Assembly: GCF_028009165.1 (NCBI RefSeq)
Contig: NC_079241.1
Span: 2,294,001-2,358,000, forward strand
Length of the DNA stretch: 64,000 bases
Reading direction: 5' to 3'
DNA from: Akanthomyces muscarius
Lineage: Eukaryota; Ascomycota; Sordariomycetes; Hypocreales; Cordycipitaceae
Part shown: piece after piece, positions 33,788 through 44,078 of the stretch
Layout: each line of letters opens with the position of its first letter
Position numbering within the stretch: the stretch's first letter is position 1
Translations under genes and position numbers: made by a program
The notes under the pieces: model-generated
What the model saw: only the letters and a program-made list of their open reading frames with translations
Told to the model about the DNA's origin: nothing
The model's database searches: none

Positions 33788-34876
33788 CGGCGTCACGCCA
33801 GCCTGCCACAGACTGCCCTCAGCCTCATTTGCAGCGTCGCATTCTATCTACCAGTATGCTCTGCTTGCGCTCGGAAATACACAACAAGATTTACTTGGGT
33901 CTAAAACTCTCCCTCGCCGCGACTGAGTGTACCCTGGGGCTGTGTGGCTGGTTCTCCCCTCCAGCTCCGTTTGCGGAATGGGCAGGCATCTCGTGCCTGA
34001 ATGCGGTCTTGCTCAGCTTAAGCGACTTGCCCATCCAGGCGACACTTTCTTTCAATTACCCAGCCGTCTATGGCTAGCCCGTCAATAAGTAGATTTTCCC
34101 TCGGGGAAGCTTTGCTCGGGTGGCTTGGTATTATGAGGCTTGCCATTGGCCCAGGGCTGAAGCGAATCACCATCGCAGCAGGACTACCTACCGGCCACAC
34201 AGAGCTGTCACCGCGCCGGACAGCCCTCGACTAATAAGGTTCGCCGTATCACTTAATCTAGCTTCGATTGATCTTGACTGCCTGAAGTAGCTTCCTAAAA
34301 GCCGAGGAAATGAAGTTGCCGTTTCCAAGATGGCTCGACGCCGGCCGTGGCTGGATGTATGCCCAAGACACGACCAACTCGTTTTGGCCAGGGGCCTCTC
34401 CGCAAAACATACGACATCGTTGGTTAGCTGCGACGCTTTGCGCGAAACAACTACGAGATTTAGACCGGGCGGATAGATCGCCATGGCTCGCTTTCATCCG
34501 TAAACAGCACCTACCATGCATTCCTGTCCTAGGTAGGAAACATACCGTGGCTCGCCCAGCAGCCGCTGCCGGACAAGACAGATGACTCGCAGTAGACCGA
34601 ACTTTGCAAGGGTAAGTAAGGGCACAGCGATCTGCTGCGAGAAGGCCCTTACAGTAGTTTCGCTTCTTATCATAGTGTAGCAAAGATACTGACCATCGTG
34701 GCCATGTACTTAGAAGATGTCGGCTACATGGGGAGCATGTCAAGTCTCGGCCGTTGGCACTTTGTTGAAGCACTAAGTTACGAGCTATTATCCGCCACTA
34801 GCGTTCCGCCCATGCACCGCACAGCAAAGTTACTTTTTCGGCCGTCTAGGCGGCGCTGAAGCTTGCTTTGCGCGCC

Positions 34877-34932
34877 TCGGTTTTTCTTCTTATTCTTACT
34901 GGTTTCCTTTTTTCTTTTTTCTTTTTCTTTTA
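34877..34932 (+). repeat. Polypyrimidine tract
   Basis: A 56-bp stretch almost entirely of T and C (CTTT and CTTTTTT units), in the non-coding 6-kb region. Confidence 0.8.
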
Positions 34933-36293
34933 CAACGAGTAGCGGCCTGTCCCTCTCAAACGAGGTTGAACCGTCGTATGGTGTTGCAGACGTGAGCAAT
35001 TGCTCTCCCTTGCATGGTTGCGCGGAGTAGCAGCCATCTACAAAGTTATACATATGCCATGTTACGCTCTTCTTCAATCGCCGCCACTGCAGATCCAATT
35101 CTATTCCATCCTTCAATAGATGTCAAACTTCTCAATTTTGCCTTCTACCTTCCTATCACTCAGTTACAATGAAGGGCAAGACGCTAGCCACACCTACGTA
35201 TTGCTTCCCGCGGCGCATGCATTATGCATGTAGGTCACGCTTCGCTCTGGAGCTCAACACCCATCCATCGGCAGGGCATGAATCCCCCACTGTGATCAGG
35301 CCAACCAGGCCGTGCCACGCTGCATTTTATGTTTCATTCTTCCTCATATCTGCCTTGATATTTATCATTGCCCGGTCGGGATATAATTCACCGACTGCGG
35401 ATCCTTCTGGGCAACACCACACTGCAGCTGAGCCTAGCGGCCGGATCAGCCTCTTCTGCAGGTCGCTGTAAAAGAAGTCTCGCATCCCTCAACGCATGTT
35501 GAGCAAAGAAACGCCCATGTGAAGAAGCATGCAATGGGTGTCGTAGACGACCCCATACCATACGCCTGTTCGTTCACGCAGCGGAGCCTGCATTTGGCCA
35601 ACCGCGGTGCGACGTCGTATTACTGGGTAGGGTAAGATCGAAAAGTACGCTACAAGCAACATCACCACCGCCTGTAATCCTCCTCACGGTAGCCTTGTTC
35701 TACAGAGTACAACGCCGAAGCTCGTGTACTAGTTGTATACTTTATTTTATGTTCCATGGATCATAACTCGGAGCAACAGGTCGTAACGCCAGGGGCCAGC
35801 TCCGATGGAAGGCTAAAACGAGTTACCCGTGGCCTGACGATATAACGCTCTTCTCGCCCAGCCTTCCGCCCCGCCTCCAGAGAGGTCAGAGCACGAAGCT
35901 CCAGCCATCTTCTCTGGCAGGGGTTTTTTTTTTAGGCAGTACCACTTTGCCCAGTCGTATTCTCCAACACCATGAGCTAGGCCCATCGTCTTGACCGCCA
36001 GTTGGTTCACCAGTCCCCGAGAACGTGGGCCTGACCCTTGATGAGGCTCTGTGCATCCTTGTGCCTCGGGCGCGCTCGACACCAAGTGCCCTTGATGATA
36101 CCACAACGATATATTACTGGTGGCTGAGTGCCAAATTTCTAGCCACTACGGAATAAAAGATTGAAAGAAAAACTACCCGTGCCGCATCCATCAACGCACA
36201 GGATAAAACCGCCGTTCGTCCTGAATGGTATCATCGCGAGCTCGGCCAACTCGGTTCGCCCCTGCATGGCGTTCCTTGTTCCTGCGGGGGGTG

Positions 36294-36310
36294 TTTTTTT
36301 TTTTTTTTTT
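36294..36310 (+). repeat. T17 homopolymer
   Basis: Seventeen consecutive T residues. The length may be uncertain in the assembly. Confidence 0.8.
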
Positions 36311-36770
36311 GGCGCCCATGTGCAATGTCGTCGACTCCAGGAAAGCAAAATGCAGGGCTCTCGCACCCTAGTGATGAAGCGCACAACGTTGGTGTCAGCT
36401 CCGGCGAGGTGAGCTTTGTACAAGACATAATGGGGCATTGTTCTGGGTCATGTTGCTCAAGTGAAACGCTCCTCAACTCGCTGTGCAAGTGACACCCGTG
36501 AAACCTCGCGTATCTGTCGACGACTCTTGACTTTCTGCTGTACAATCTTACTCTTTTAAGAGAGATGCTCATTACACACGGGTAATACCACAGCATCCGA
36601 GGGTTCACAGGTTAAATGTACTTCGATTTCGTAGTATGTATTCTCGTATATCAGTTTAACACCAACGCCTAGCTATTACGAAACATCAAAATTGGGACAG
36701 TCGTGTGCAAATACTAGCTTCCAAAATTAAAATTGATTTTCCAGCGCAAAGGTATAGCATGCATGTGCTT

Positions 36771-38507
36771 CTAAACATCCAACATGCTACGCACTTGCTG
36801 TGGTGGAGCAGACACAGAATTCGTTGTCGATGTGCTGTTCTGTCGGTGCGCAGAGTCTGGTCTCTCCGACGTATGGCGTCCTCTGGCCGGATCTGTGTAC
36901 GCAGGCGGAGGACCATCCTCGAAAAGTTCGGCCTCTCGGCGAGCTCGTGCGGCCTCAGCCTCATTGTTGGGAAACAAGACTCCCGCGGCAGACTGCACAA
37001 CTCGCTCAGTCTGCCTGCGTTGTGACTTGCCCTCGTATCGAGGCAGAGGCGTTGTGTCGGAATTAGGCTGGCTGCTTATGATATCCCGTACTCCAGCCCT
37101 GTCTTCTCGGGGGTTCTGGGATTGGCGTTGCGGCATGTTGGGAAGCTCAATGCCATCGTCGACGGCCATGCGAAGCGCTTCCTGCCGAATATGTCTCTCC
37201 ATCTCATCTTCTTCTCTCCGGCCGATGCCGCGCTCGCCTCCAACTTCCTTGACGTTGCGAAAAATACGCTCGCGGAACGATAGCTCCTCGTGTTCGCCTC
37301 TCACGCGACGCCACCAAGCGGGCTTTTTAACAAGTCCCAGTTCACGATCAATGACTTCACCCCGCTCACGACGTTGGCGAATTAGATCCTTGTCTTCATT
37401 CGGGCTGACATATCCGTATATGATTTGAACAAGCATGATGGCAAGCGATGGTCCGAATCCCCAGCCAAACTGAACTGGGACAACGCCGTGGAATCTAAGG
37501 ATGGACAGCTCCCAATTAAACGACATGAAGATCTGGTAGGCGATGAGGGCTCCCAAGAGGGGGATGGTAAGCACAAATCGCAGCGGCACAGACTGTACCA
37601 GCCCGACTGATTTGTTGAGCAGCCCGCGGTTTCTCGGCTTGTAATGAAGAATTGAGTGGCGCAGTGAAAAAAGGATCGTAAGCCAGGAGATTGCAAGGCA
37701 AAATGCGCCAGCTTTGAAGCGGCCACTAAGTGCCGCCGGAATGGCAATAGCAGCAGTCTGTTCCGGGGAGCGCTGCTTCTCGACAAAGGTCCAGCTTCGG
37801 GGCACCACGAGGAAGAAGTTGAGCCAGGTCCAGAAATAGAACCAGATGGGGAGCCAGAACTCGACTTTCGAACGTCTGTCATCCGAAGGCAGAACGAAAG
37901 GATTGGGGTCAACGAACTGTCGTTCTTGCCAACTGCCCCAATGTCTAACTGACTCCCATACCAAAGCCGTGGTGCCCTGGCAGAGGAGAAACCAGAAGAA
38001 AACCATAACAACAATGGGGAGTTCCTGGACACGATACCGGTCGACATCGACATTGATGAAAAGGCTGATGAGAGCACAAGCGCATACAAAGCATGCCCAG
38101 TACCACTGCCATCGCCGTCCGATCGGGAAAAATCGCTTCGTTTTCGGGAGGTACTGTTTTCCGTGTTTCGTCAAAACCGTTATCGTCAGCACGAGTGCGA
38201 TTCCATAAGCAACCGCGAAACCGATGCCAACATAGCCGCGCACAGCAATATTATCGATAGCATGGTAGCAAGATGTCGCATTGAGAAATGTGCCGTTGGG
38301 ATATAGTTCAACGGGTTGGTACGGCTTGAACGTCAGGTAGCAGCGCGACCCATTGGACATCGTTCCATTGCTGTAGTACGTGTAGTTGAAGTGGTCCAAT
38401 GTCGATAATGGAAAGCGCACACCACCAAGAATGGTCTCATTTTTACCATTTCCGGCGTCGGGCCAATCCAGCTGATCTCTGGCAATGAGGTTCCGTATTC
38501 CAGGCAT
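36771..38507 (-). CDS. DUF2434 multi-pass membrane protein
   Basis: Single exon, 578 aa from the ATG at 38507 (an in-frame ATG at 38543 would add 12 residues). The N-terminal 100 residues carry several N-glycosylation sequons (NYTYYSNGT, NGT, NAT) and Cys, as in an extracellular or lumenal domain. Seven or so hydrophobic helices follow (IGFAVAYGIALVLTITVL, WYWACFVCACALISLFI, IVVMVFFWFLLCQG, and so on), then a long charged cytoplasmic tail rich in Arg/Glu with a PPPAYT motif. This matches the fungal family DUF2434, sometimes labelled GPCR-like in annotations; no ligand or G-protein coupling is established. The PPxY-like motif could recruit a ubiquitin ligase. Confidence 0.8.
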   Translation of the reverse strand: MPGIRNLIARDQLDWPDAGNGKNETILGGVRFPLSTLDHFNYTYYSNGTMSNGSRCYLTFKPYQPVELYPNGTFLNATSCYHAIDNIAVRGYVGIGFAVAYGIALVLTITVLTKHGKQYLPKTKRFFPIGRRWQWYWACFVCACALISLFINVDVDRYRVQELPIVVMVFFWFLLCQGTTALVWESVRHWGSWQERQFVDPNPFVLPSDDRRSKVEFWLPIWFYFWTWLNFFLVVPRSWTFVEKQRSPEQTAAIAIPAALSGRFKAGAFCLAISWLTILFSLRHSILHYKPRNRGLLNKSVGLVQSVPLRFVLTIPLLGALIAYQIFMSFNWELSILRFHGVVPVQFGWGFGPSLAIMLVQIIYGYVSPNEDKDLIRQRRERGEVIDRELGLVKKPAWWRRVRGEHEELSFRERIFRNVKEVGGERGIGRREEDEMERHIRQEALRMAVDDGIELPNMPQRQSQNPREDRAGVRDIISSQPNSDTTPLPRYEGKSQRRQTERVVQSAAGVLFPNNEAEAARARREAELFEDGPPPAYTDPARGRHTSERPDSAHRQNSTSTTNSVSAPPQQVRSMLDV

Positions 38508-39266
38508 CTTGTTGTGATTCGCGCGATTGGAGGAATGTCGCAATTCTGGCGCTCCAAAGAGTTTTGTTGTTAATGTTTGGCTCAGTCGCGGCGACAGCAG
38601 TTGCTACGGTCGCGCATGAATTCGCAAAAGTCGACCATACAGATTCCGGGCCCTACTATGTGGGAAACAATGCGAGAGACGAGAAATAGGGATGAGGAAG
38701 GGAATGGGAAATTTTCATTGCTGACGCGGAACTCGCGGAGAGAGGCTGGACGATCGGGCACCGGAAGTGCCGTTCCAGCACCCCGTACGGAGTAATTATA
38801 GTGGATTCCACTTCTGGTAAATGGCTCGCCCGGCGGGCATTTGGCAATGGGTGGCGCTGGCAACGCCTAAATGACCTCACAGCCAGTGCTTTTGCAGCGT
38901 TGTCGGGCGTTCTTCTAGGCCTCAACAGGCTAGGTAGGTACGGTACCTACCTAGGTAACGTTAGCCACTCGAGACAGCGAGCTCGGGTGGGGCAGAGGAC
39001 ATTCATCCAGCATTTCCGCTTGGCCACACTAGAGTGGTGAGTGGCATTCGGGTTGCTCGCGTTTTGCATGGCGTTTTCTGAGCCACGTCAGTCAGTTGCA
39101 TCAGTGCCGCATTGGATATCCGCAGAGGTGTACTGACACTCGTGCCATCCGGCCTTCCCACCACAGCTTTTCGATTTCGCAGCCTTGCAGCGCCGTCTTA
39201 GGCTATTGAGTCCCTAGTGACACCATCTAATTGCCCCTCCTCCTCGGGAGACTCGATCCCGACAGA
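38508..39266. promoter_or_regulatory. Divergent promoter, DUF2434 / COG5
   Basis: 759 bp between divergent genes; the marked feature is the 25-bp palindrome at 38930-38954. No coding signal. Confidence 0.5.
38930..38954. repeat. 25-bp near-perfect palindrome
   Basis: Left arm CTAGGTAGGTAC (38930-38941), one spacer base, right arm GTACCTACCTAG (38943-38954), all 12 pairs matching. Related CCTAGGT/CTACCTACCT sequences occur near 34530 and at 62071-62103, all intergenic. Confidence 0.85.
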
Positions 39267-40610
39267 ATGACAGCTTCAACGGCTTCGCACCCAACAAGCC
39301 CCCAAGATGACAACGAACCGTCCTATATCGACTACGAGACGTTTCTGTCTCCCGATTTCTCCGCTACCTCGTTTGCGAACTCTCTAGTTCTCGCCACAAA
39401 CAACCCACAAGATTCACCTTTGGACCTCTCCACGCCTCTGTCCCGCGTCCTCTTTGATGCCCAAGAAATTGATTCACACATCGACCTCCTGACGACTCGA
39501 TCGGCCGTCCCCCTCTTCGAACACGCAGGCTCGCAAGCCAAGGCCAGCAAGAATATAGTAAACGAGCTCGATGCGCAAATAAGCAGCCTCAACAGTAGCT
39601 ACAAGCAGCTTGAGAAGGAGGTCATCGATAAGCATGCTGAAGCAGAGGAGGTGCGCCAAGTTGCGCTGCGCTTGTGGGAGACACTTGCGCTTAGCCAATC
39701 CGTCGCCAGGTGTCTTCAGCTGGGCAAGACGCTGGAGATTCAAACAGCAGAGCTTGGAAGCTCTGGTTTTGATGACGATCACAACGCGCTGATACGCTGT
39801 TCGTATACAGTGTTATCGCTTCGCGAAATGTTGGACAGCAAGGCGCCTGGGGAAGAAGGCCACGGCCTCCGGAAAGTTGACGCGATTCGCGGTCTCCAAG
39901 ACGGTGTTATAACGCCAATCGAAAGAAATGTTCGGGAAGCATCAGAGCGATTCGTACGCGAGTTTCAAGTTCCTGGAAACATGACATTTGCCCAAGGCGA
40001 GCAGGCTAGAGCAAGGATCACGTCCGCCCTCACAGCACTATACTTACTATCGCCAACAACGGGCATAAAAGCAGAGAAATGGACTCCCCGACTGCTAGTC
40101 CAAGCCCTCGATACATATATAAGGTCATCTTTGCAAACGAGCATCACTGCGCTGGCCCGCTCCCTTGGCCAGCTTTCCAGCCTTGACAAAGCTCTCGGCG
40201 AAGTCACAACCAAGTGTCAAACGATTGTGGCTTTGGAGCTAATCCTGGATGGGATTAAGCCACCGGAACATCCATTGCTGGCTGTTCCACCCCATGCTCA
40301 TATGCCGAATTTCCTCCAACCTGTGCTCAGCCATCTAGAGACAGGCTCGCTGGCGTCGTACTTTTGGCGAACGATGGCGGGTAGCCTATCCACGCGTGTA
40401 CAAGACATTATCACCCGTGGAGGTGCTGTTGCAAGGACTCTCAAAGCGAACAAAAACAACGTCGGCGATGCAATTAGGCAAGCCGTGGGCAGAGGCTCCC
40501 AACTTCCTGGATCGTTCGTTGGACCTAAAACCAGGGCCAAATTGGACTCGAATTGGGACAGAGAAATCGCTGTCATGGTTGGGAGTGTAGTCAACAACCT
40601 AGGCAGGTGA
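39267..40610 (+). CDS. COG5: COG complex subunit 5
   Basis: Single exon, 447 aa, close to the fungal Cog5 length (yeast about 400) and much shorter than animal Cog5. The N-terminal signature is strong: YIDYETFLSPDFSATSFANSLVLATNN, followed by SRVLFDAQEIDSHIDLLTTRSAVPLFEHA, then coiled coil (about residues 85-150) for assembly with the other lobe B subunits. The conserved oligomeric Golgi complex tethers retrograde vesicles within the Golgi. The start at 39267 is the first ATG giving the conserved block soon after. It is followed by a gelsolin-repeat gene after 286 bp on the same strand. Confidence 0.92.
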   Translation: MTASTASHPTSPQDDNEPSYIDYETFLSPDFSATSFANSLVLATNNPQDSPLDLSTPLSRVLFDAQEIDSHIDLLTTRSAVPLFEHAGSQAKASKNIVNELDAQISSLNSSYKQLEKEVIDKHAEAEEVRQVALRLWETLALSQSVARCLQLGKTLEIQTAELGSSGFDDDHNALIRCSYTVLSLREMLDSKAPGEEGHGLRKVDAIRGLQDGVITPIERNVREASERFVREFQVPGNMTFAQGEQARARITSALTALYLLSPTTGIKAEKWTPRLLVQALDTYIRSSLQTSITALARSLGQLSSLDKALGEVTTKCQTIVALELILDGIKPPEHPLLAVPPHAHMPNFLQPVLSHLETGSLASYFWRTMAGSLSTRVQDIITRGGAVARTLKANKNNVGDAIRQAVGRGSQLPGSFVGPKTRAKLDSNWDREIAVMVGSVVNNLGR

Positions 40611-40896
40611 TGAGAATAAATGAATGCGAAAGTCCAAGTATGATGCCTACAACTTCATGAATGGTATTGGACCTACCGTACATCGTGCAGCCACTTCTCG
40701 TTGCTACCTGCTCGCATACCCTGATCGGCATCCATGGTGGGGCATCTAGCCAGATGCCAACCACTCTCACACACCCCCGCACGGCCGACAGCCAACCCCT
40801 CCAACCCTTAAAAACAGAGCTGTGTATTCTCTAGTGTATCTACATGCATCATCTTTAAAAGATTTTATCTGCAGCACTCATTCACATTATACAATC

Positions 40897-42081
40897 ATGC
40901 CTCCCCACGAAGGCTTAGTACACCTTAAGGAATACGACATCAAAGATAGTAATGTCGAGCTGATTGGAACCGACATTGATCATCAAGTCAAGTACAAGTC
41001 AGCAGCTGAGGAACCCGCATGGCAAGTCGTCGGAAAGGGGCCAGGTCTGTCTATTTGGCGCATCGAAAACTTCCAGGTCGTTCCGTGGCCTAAGGATAAA
41101 TACGGCCAGTTCTACGACGGCGACAGTTTCATTGTACTCCATTCCTTTAAGGTTGGCAGCAAGGATGGTTCCGAAAAGCTTAGCCATGAAATATTTTTCT
41201 GGCTCGGCTGCCACACGTCGCAGGACGAGGCTGGCACCGCCGCTTACAAGACTGTCGAGCTAGACGAGTTCCTTCACGGCGCCGCGTCTCAGCACCGAGA
41301 AGTGCAGTCGGCTCCCTCTGATGAGTTTCTGGCCTTGTTCCCCAGAATTTCCATCCGCTCCGGTGGTGTCCGTTCCGGCTTTAGACACATCGAGGAGGCT
41401 CCCAAAGAAGACGTCACTACTCTTCTCCGCGTTTTCACTAACCCGGGATCCAAGACTTCTAACGGTATCGTTGTCCACGAAGTTGAGCCGACCTATCGCA
41501 GCCTCGACGACGGCGACGTCTTCATCCTGGACAAGGGCGTTAAGATCTGGGTTTGGCAGGGCAAGAGCTGCAGTCCAATGGAAAAGGCCAAGGCGGCCCA
41601 GGTTGTGCACGACATGACTCTAGCGAAGCACATCGATGTCGAGGTTGTTGCGCAGACAGAATCACGCTCGCGCCGCGTGATTGACCTTCTCGGCGGAGAC
41701 ACTTCCACGCAGTTTGATGGCTTCAAGCAGGGACGCCCCATCGCCTCCGGCAACAAGGCTTCTGTTGCATCCGGTCGTTCGAAGAAGCTGTTCAGGCTTA
41801 GCGATGCCTCTGGACAGCTTTCTTTCAGTATGGTCAAGGACGGAAATGTCGCCGCCAGCGATCTGGATAGCAATGGCGTCTTCCTCTTGGACAGTGGCAA
41901 GGCCGTCTGGGTGTGGGAGGGTCAAGGTGCCAGTCGTGCTGAGAAGGCTCAATGGCTGCGAGTTGCACAGGCCTACATTCGCCAGCTGGGTCAGTCATCC
42001 ACAGACAGCCATCTTATTCCTTTGGCGAAAGTCAATCAGGGCAATGAGTCCAAAGCTTTCCAGCAAGCCATCGTGGCGTAA
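40897..42081 (+). CDS. Gelsolin-repeat (severin/fragmin-like) protein
   Basis: Single exon, 394 aa. Three gelsolin-type repeats are visible: residues about 40-130 (GLSIWRIENFQVVPWPKDKYGQFYDGDSFIVL, FFWLGCHTSQDEAGTAAYK), about 165-260 (DDGDVFILDKGVKIWVWQGKSCSPMEKAKA) and about 290-375 (SNGVFLLDSGKAVWVWEGQGASRAEKAQW). The three-repeat form is that of severin/fragmin, which cap or sever actin filaments in a Ca2+-dependent way. Whether this fungal protein severs actin is not known. No signal peptide, so cytosolic. A pyrimidine-rich tract (42180-42215) follows the stop. Confidence 0.92.
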   Translation: MPPHEGLVHLKEYDIKDSNVELIGTDIDHQVKYKSAAEEPAWQVVGKGPGLSIWRIENFQVVPWPKDKYGQFYDGDSFIVLHSFKVGSKDGSEKLSHEIFFWLGCHTSQDEAGTAAYKTVELDEFLHGAASQHREVQSAPSDEFLALFPRISIRSGGVRSGFRHIEEAPKEDVTTLLRVFTNPGSKTSNGIVVHEVEPTYRSLDDGDVFILDKGVKIWVWQGKSCSPMEKAKAAQVVHDMTLAKHIDVEVVAQTESRSRRVIDLLGGDTSTQFDGFKQGRPIASGNKASVASGRSKKLFRLSDASGQLSFSMVKDGNVAASDLDSNGVFLLDSGKAVWVWEGQGASRAEKAQWLRVAQAYIRQLGQSSTDSHLIPLAKVNQGNESKAFQQAIVA

Positions 42082-42179
42082 ATCAATGGCTGCAAAGCTC
42101 GTCTTCGCCACCGGAGAAATTGAGGATCAAAACCATAGAAATTGCATTGAATATACAGACAACGCCTCAATCCTCCCAT

Positions 42180-42215
42180 TTCTTTTTTTCTTTTTTCTTT
42201 TTTTTCTTTTTTGGT
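42180..42215 (+). repeat. T/C-rich tract in 3' region
   Basis: T-runs broken by single C residues between the converging gelsolin-repeat and GFA-fold genes. It serves as shared 3' sequence; no terminator structure is evident. Confidence 0.7.
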
Positions 42216-42241
42216 TCACCAGCTATTCGAGGATAGGATAT

Positions 42242-42682
42242 TCAGGGTTCTGGAGAAGCCCTGTCGCTACCCTCGGGTACATCAACAATAGCTGTCTTTG
42301 TCCATATGTGTTTTGCACCTCTAACACTTAGTCCTTCCAACGCACCCCCTTTGATGGAAAGCGTGGGTTTAAAGGAGCCATCCGGCAGAGCTACAACATG
42401 GGCAATTCGAGCTCCGCAGGTATCACAAAAATAGCACTGCATCGTGCCTCCAGTTTTGGACGGCCTGGTCCACCTTTTCAGCTTTGTAAACGTTTCTGCT
42501 GGCGGCGGCCAGGTTCCCTCGGTAGGGAATATTGCTGAAATTCCAAACGCAGAGGATGACTGTTTGCGACACTCCAGGCAGTGGCAGAAGTAGACCTCCA
42601 GTGGCTCAGGCTGCGAGGTTCGAAAGTCAATCTCACCGCATTGGCAGAGAATGCGCATATTTTTAGTGTCATTTGAGCTCAT
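42242..42682 (-). CDS. GFA/CENP-V-fold zinc protein
   Basis: Single exon, 146 aa. The zinc-binding Cys pattern of the glutathione-dependent formaldehyde-activating (GFA) family is complete: C13-Q-C15, then C33-H-C35-x2-C38 (FCHCLECRKQSSSAFG) and CYFCDTCGARIAH. Members bind zinc and may bind glutathione adducts; formaldehyde activation is proven only for the bacterial Gfa. It is cytosolic. It is a single-domain protein of standard length, convergent with the gelsolin-repeat gene (160 bp) and divergent from the Rrt8-like gene (516 bp). Confidence 0.9.
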   Translation of the reverse strand: MSSNDTKNMRILCQCGEIDFRTSQPEPLEVYFCHCLECRKQSSSAFGISAIFPTEGTWPPPAETFTKLKRWTRPSKTGGTMQCYFCDTCGARIAHVVALPDGSFKPTLSIKGGALEGLSVRGAKHIWTKTAIVDVPEGSDRASPEP

Positions 42683-43198
42683 TCTGATTGGAAATACTGC
42701 AAGGAACAGAGGGTTGGTTATTTCAAGATGTTGTGAGGTAAATGGATTTTGTAGGCCAGCTGAAAAGCACAGGATGCAGCTGTTGTGGCGCTGTGCAACC
42801 TCACACTAGCCAGCCGCCCAGTAGCGATCAATTGCGGAGTGGCGAGATCTAGTCAGAACCCATCATTAACCGTGCATTTGAAATCCAAGAATTGCGTACT
42901 GCTCGTGTGAGGAGCTAATGCAGGATACAGAGTCGGAATTGTCTCGTTTTCATCTGATAAGTAGCTTTGAGCATTTACCTGTCACCAATATGTTCACGCA
43001 TTCTTGTCCGTAAATCAAGCGGCGCCGTGAACGGCCGGGGTGCTAGCCTGGCATGCCGCTCTGTGGAACCACGTCAGATGGCGCAAGTTCGCCAGCACAT
43101 GCTTTTTCCCGCATCCTGTCTCCGGCATTGCAATTCCCTCCACTACTTCACAACTATTGACACAGCAACAACCCAACGGAATCTATAGAAGCGCCGTT
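42683..43198. promoter_or_regulatory. Divergent promoter, GFA-fold / Rrt8-like genes
   Basis: 516 bp between divergent starts; I see no outstanding motif in it. Confidence 0.4.
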
Positions 43199-44078
43199 AT
43201 GGAGCCTTTGATATCTTCCCGGCCGGTGTCTTACGTGCGCAGAGCCGGCAGGGCCGCCTCGTACCCGCTGCGCGGCATCTGGTACTTTAGCCGAACAAGG
43301 GAATTCTGGCCGCTGTTCCTTGGACGTCTACTGCCTCTTTCGCTAATCTCGCTCGTCGTTTACTTCATTTTATTCGCTTTCGCTTTCCTGCCGCAATTCG
43401 CATTCTTGGCAATTTTCCACGGCTGGGGCGCATGGGTAAGCGCAGTCGTGCTGGTGCTGGGCGAAGGACTGGTCATTATCCAAGGTCTCTTTGAGGGCTT
43501 CTTTGTCGATGAATGCCGCGTCGACGTATTTGATGTATGTGATGAATGTCAAGTCAAGGTTCTTTTACTGACATGTGTAGGCCACTTTGATTCAGAACTC
43601 GCTCGAAGACCTGGTGGCTCCCCACCGCGTCTTGTATCCCGACGCGCCGAATGCCGTTCGAATGCTTGGCAAGCCCACCAGCCCTGCCATATACACTCCA
43701 TGGAGCATCATTCAGATCATCGAACTTATCGTTTTTCTGCCTCTAAATCTGATTCCCTACGTTGGAACTCCGGCATTTATTATGATTACTGGCACACGAC
43801 TTGGAAAGCTGGCGCACTACCGCTACTTCCAGCTTCGCGGTTTGTCCAAGTCGGAGCAGAAGAAGGAATTGAAGCGCCTCGGCTGGGAAAACGTTTGGTT
43901 TGGCTCCGTGGCCATGATTTTGGAATTGATTCCCATTCTGTCCTTTTTCTTTCTCTTGACCTCTTCTACCGGAGCCGCGTTGTGGACTGCGCGGATGGAG
44001 CACGAGGCGCGGCAACGCGATCTGGAAGCGGCTGCAGACCCAGCTGCGCCTCCTCCATACACAGATTCGTTTGTATAA
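43199..44078 (+). CDS. Rrt8/Lds-like (EI24-type) membrane protein
   Basis: Exons 43199-43534 and 43581-44078 give 277 aa. The start YPLRGIWYFSRTREFWPLFLGRLLPLSLIS is characteristic of the Rrt8/Lds1/Lds2 family, which in yeast localises to lipid droplets and the outer spore wall. Four or more hydrophobic segments follow (LISLVVYFILFAFAFLPQFAFLAIF, VVLVLGEGLVIIQGLF, IIQIIELIVFLPLNLIPYVGTPAFIM, AMILELIPILSFFFLLTSSTGAAL), with an EI24-like fold. The C-terminus is acidic and ends in PPPYTDSFV, containing a PPxY motif. In a filamentous fungus a role in lipid droplets or membrane lipid handling is plausible but inferred. Confidence 0.85.

Larger units (their letters stand above)
30756..36770. other. 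6-kb region without a recognisable gene
   Basis: Between the start of the C2H2 gene and the stop of the DUF2434 gene, both minus strand. All open frames are short (at most 171 aa), overlap on both strands and show no family signature. The first kilobase (30.8-31.7 kb) is pyrimidine-rich on the minus strand, as in a long leader or promoter of the C2H2 gene. It contains a CAC microsatellite, a polypyrimidine tract and a T-run, listed separately. It could be an extended regulatory region or encode a long non-coding RNA; the sequence does not decide. Confidence 0.5.

Noticed and set aside
34258..34773. 171-codon minus-strand frame in the 6-kb non-coding region
   Set aside because: Overlapped by other frames on both strands, of unbiased codon use, with no recognisable domain or conserved motif.
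35169..35471. 100-codon plus-strand frame with one hydrophobic stretch
   Set aside because: One possible membrane segment is not enough; no promoter or family support.
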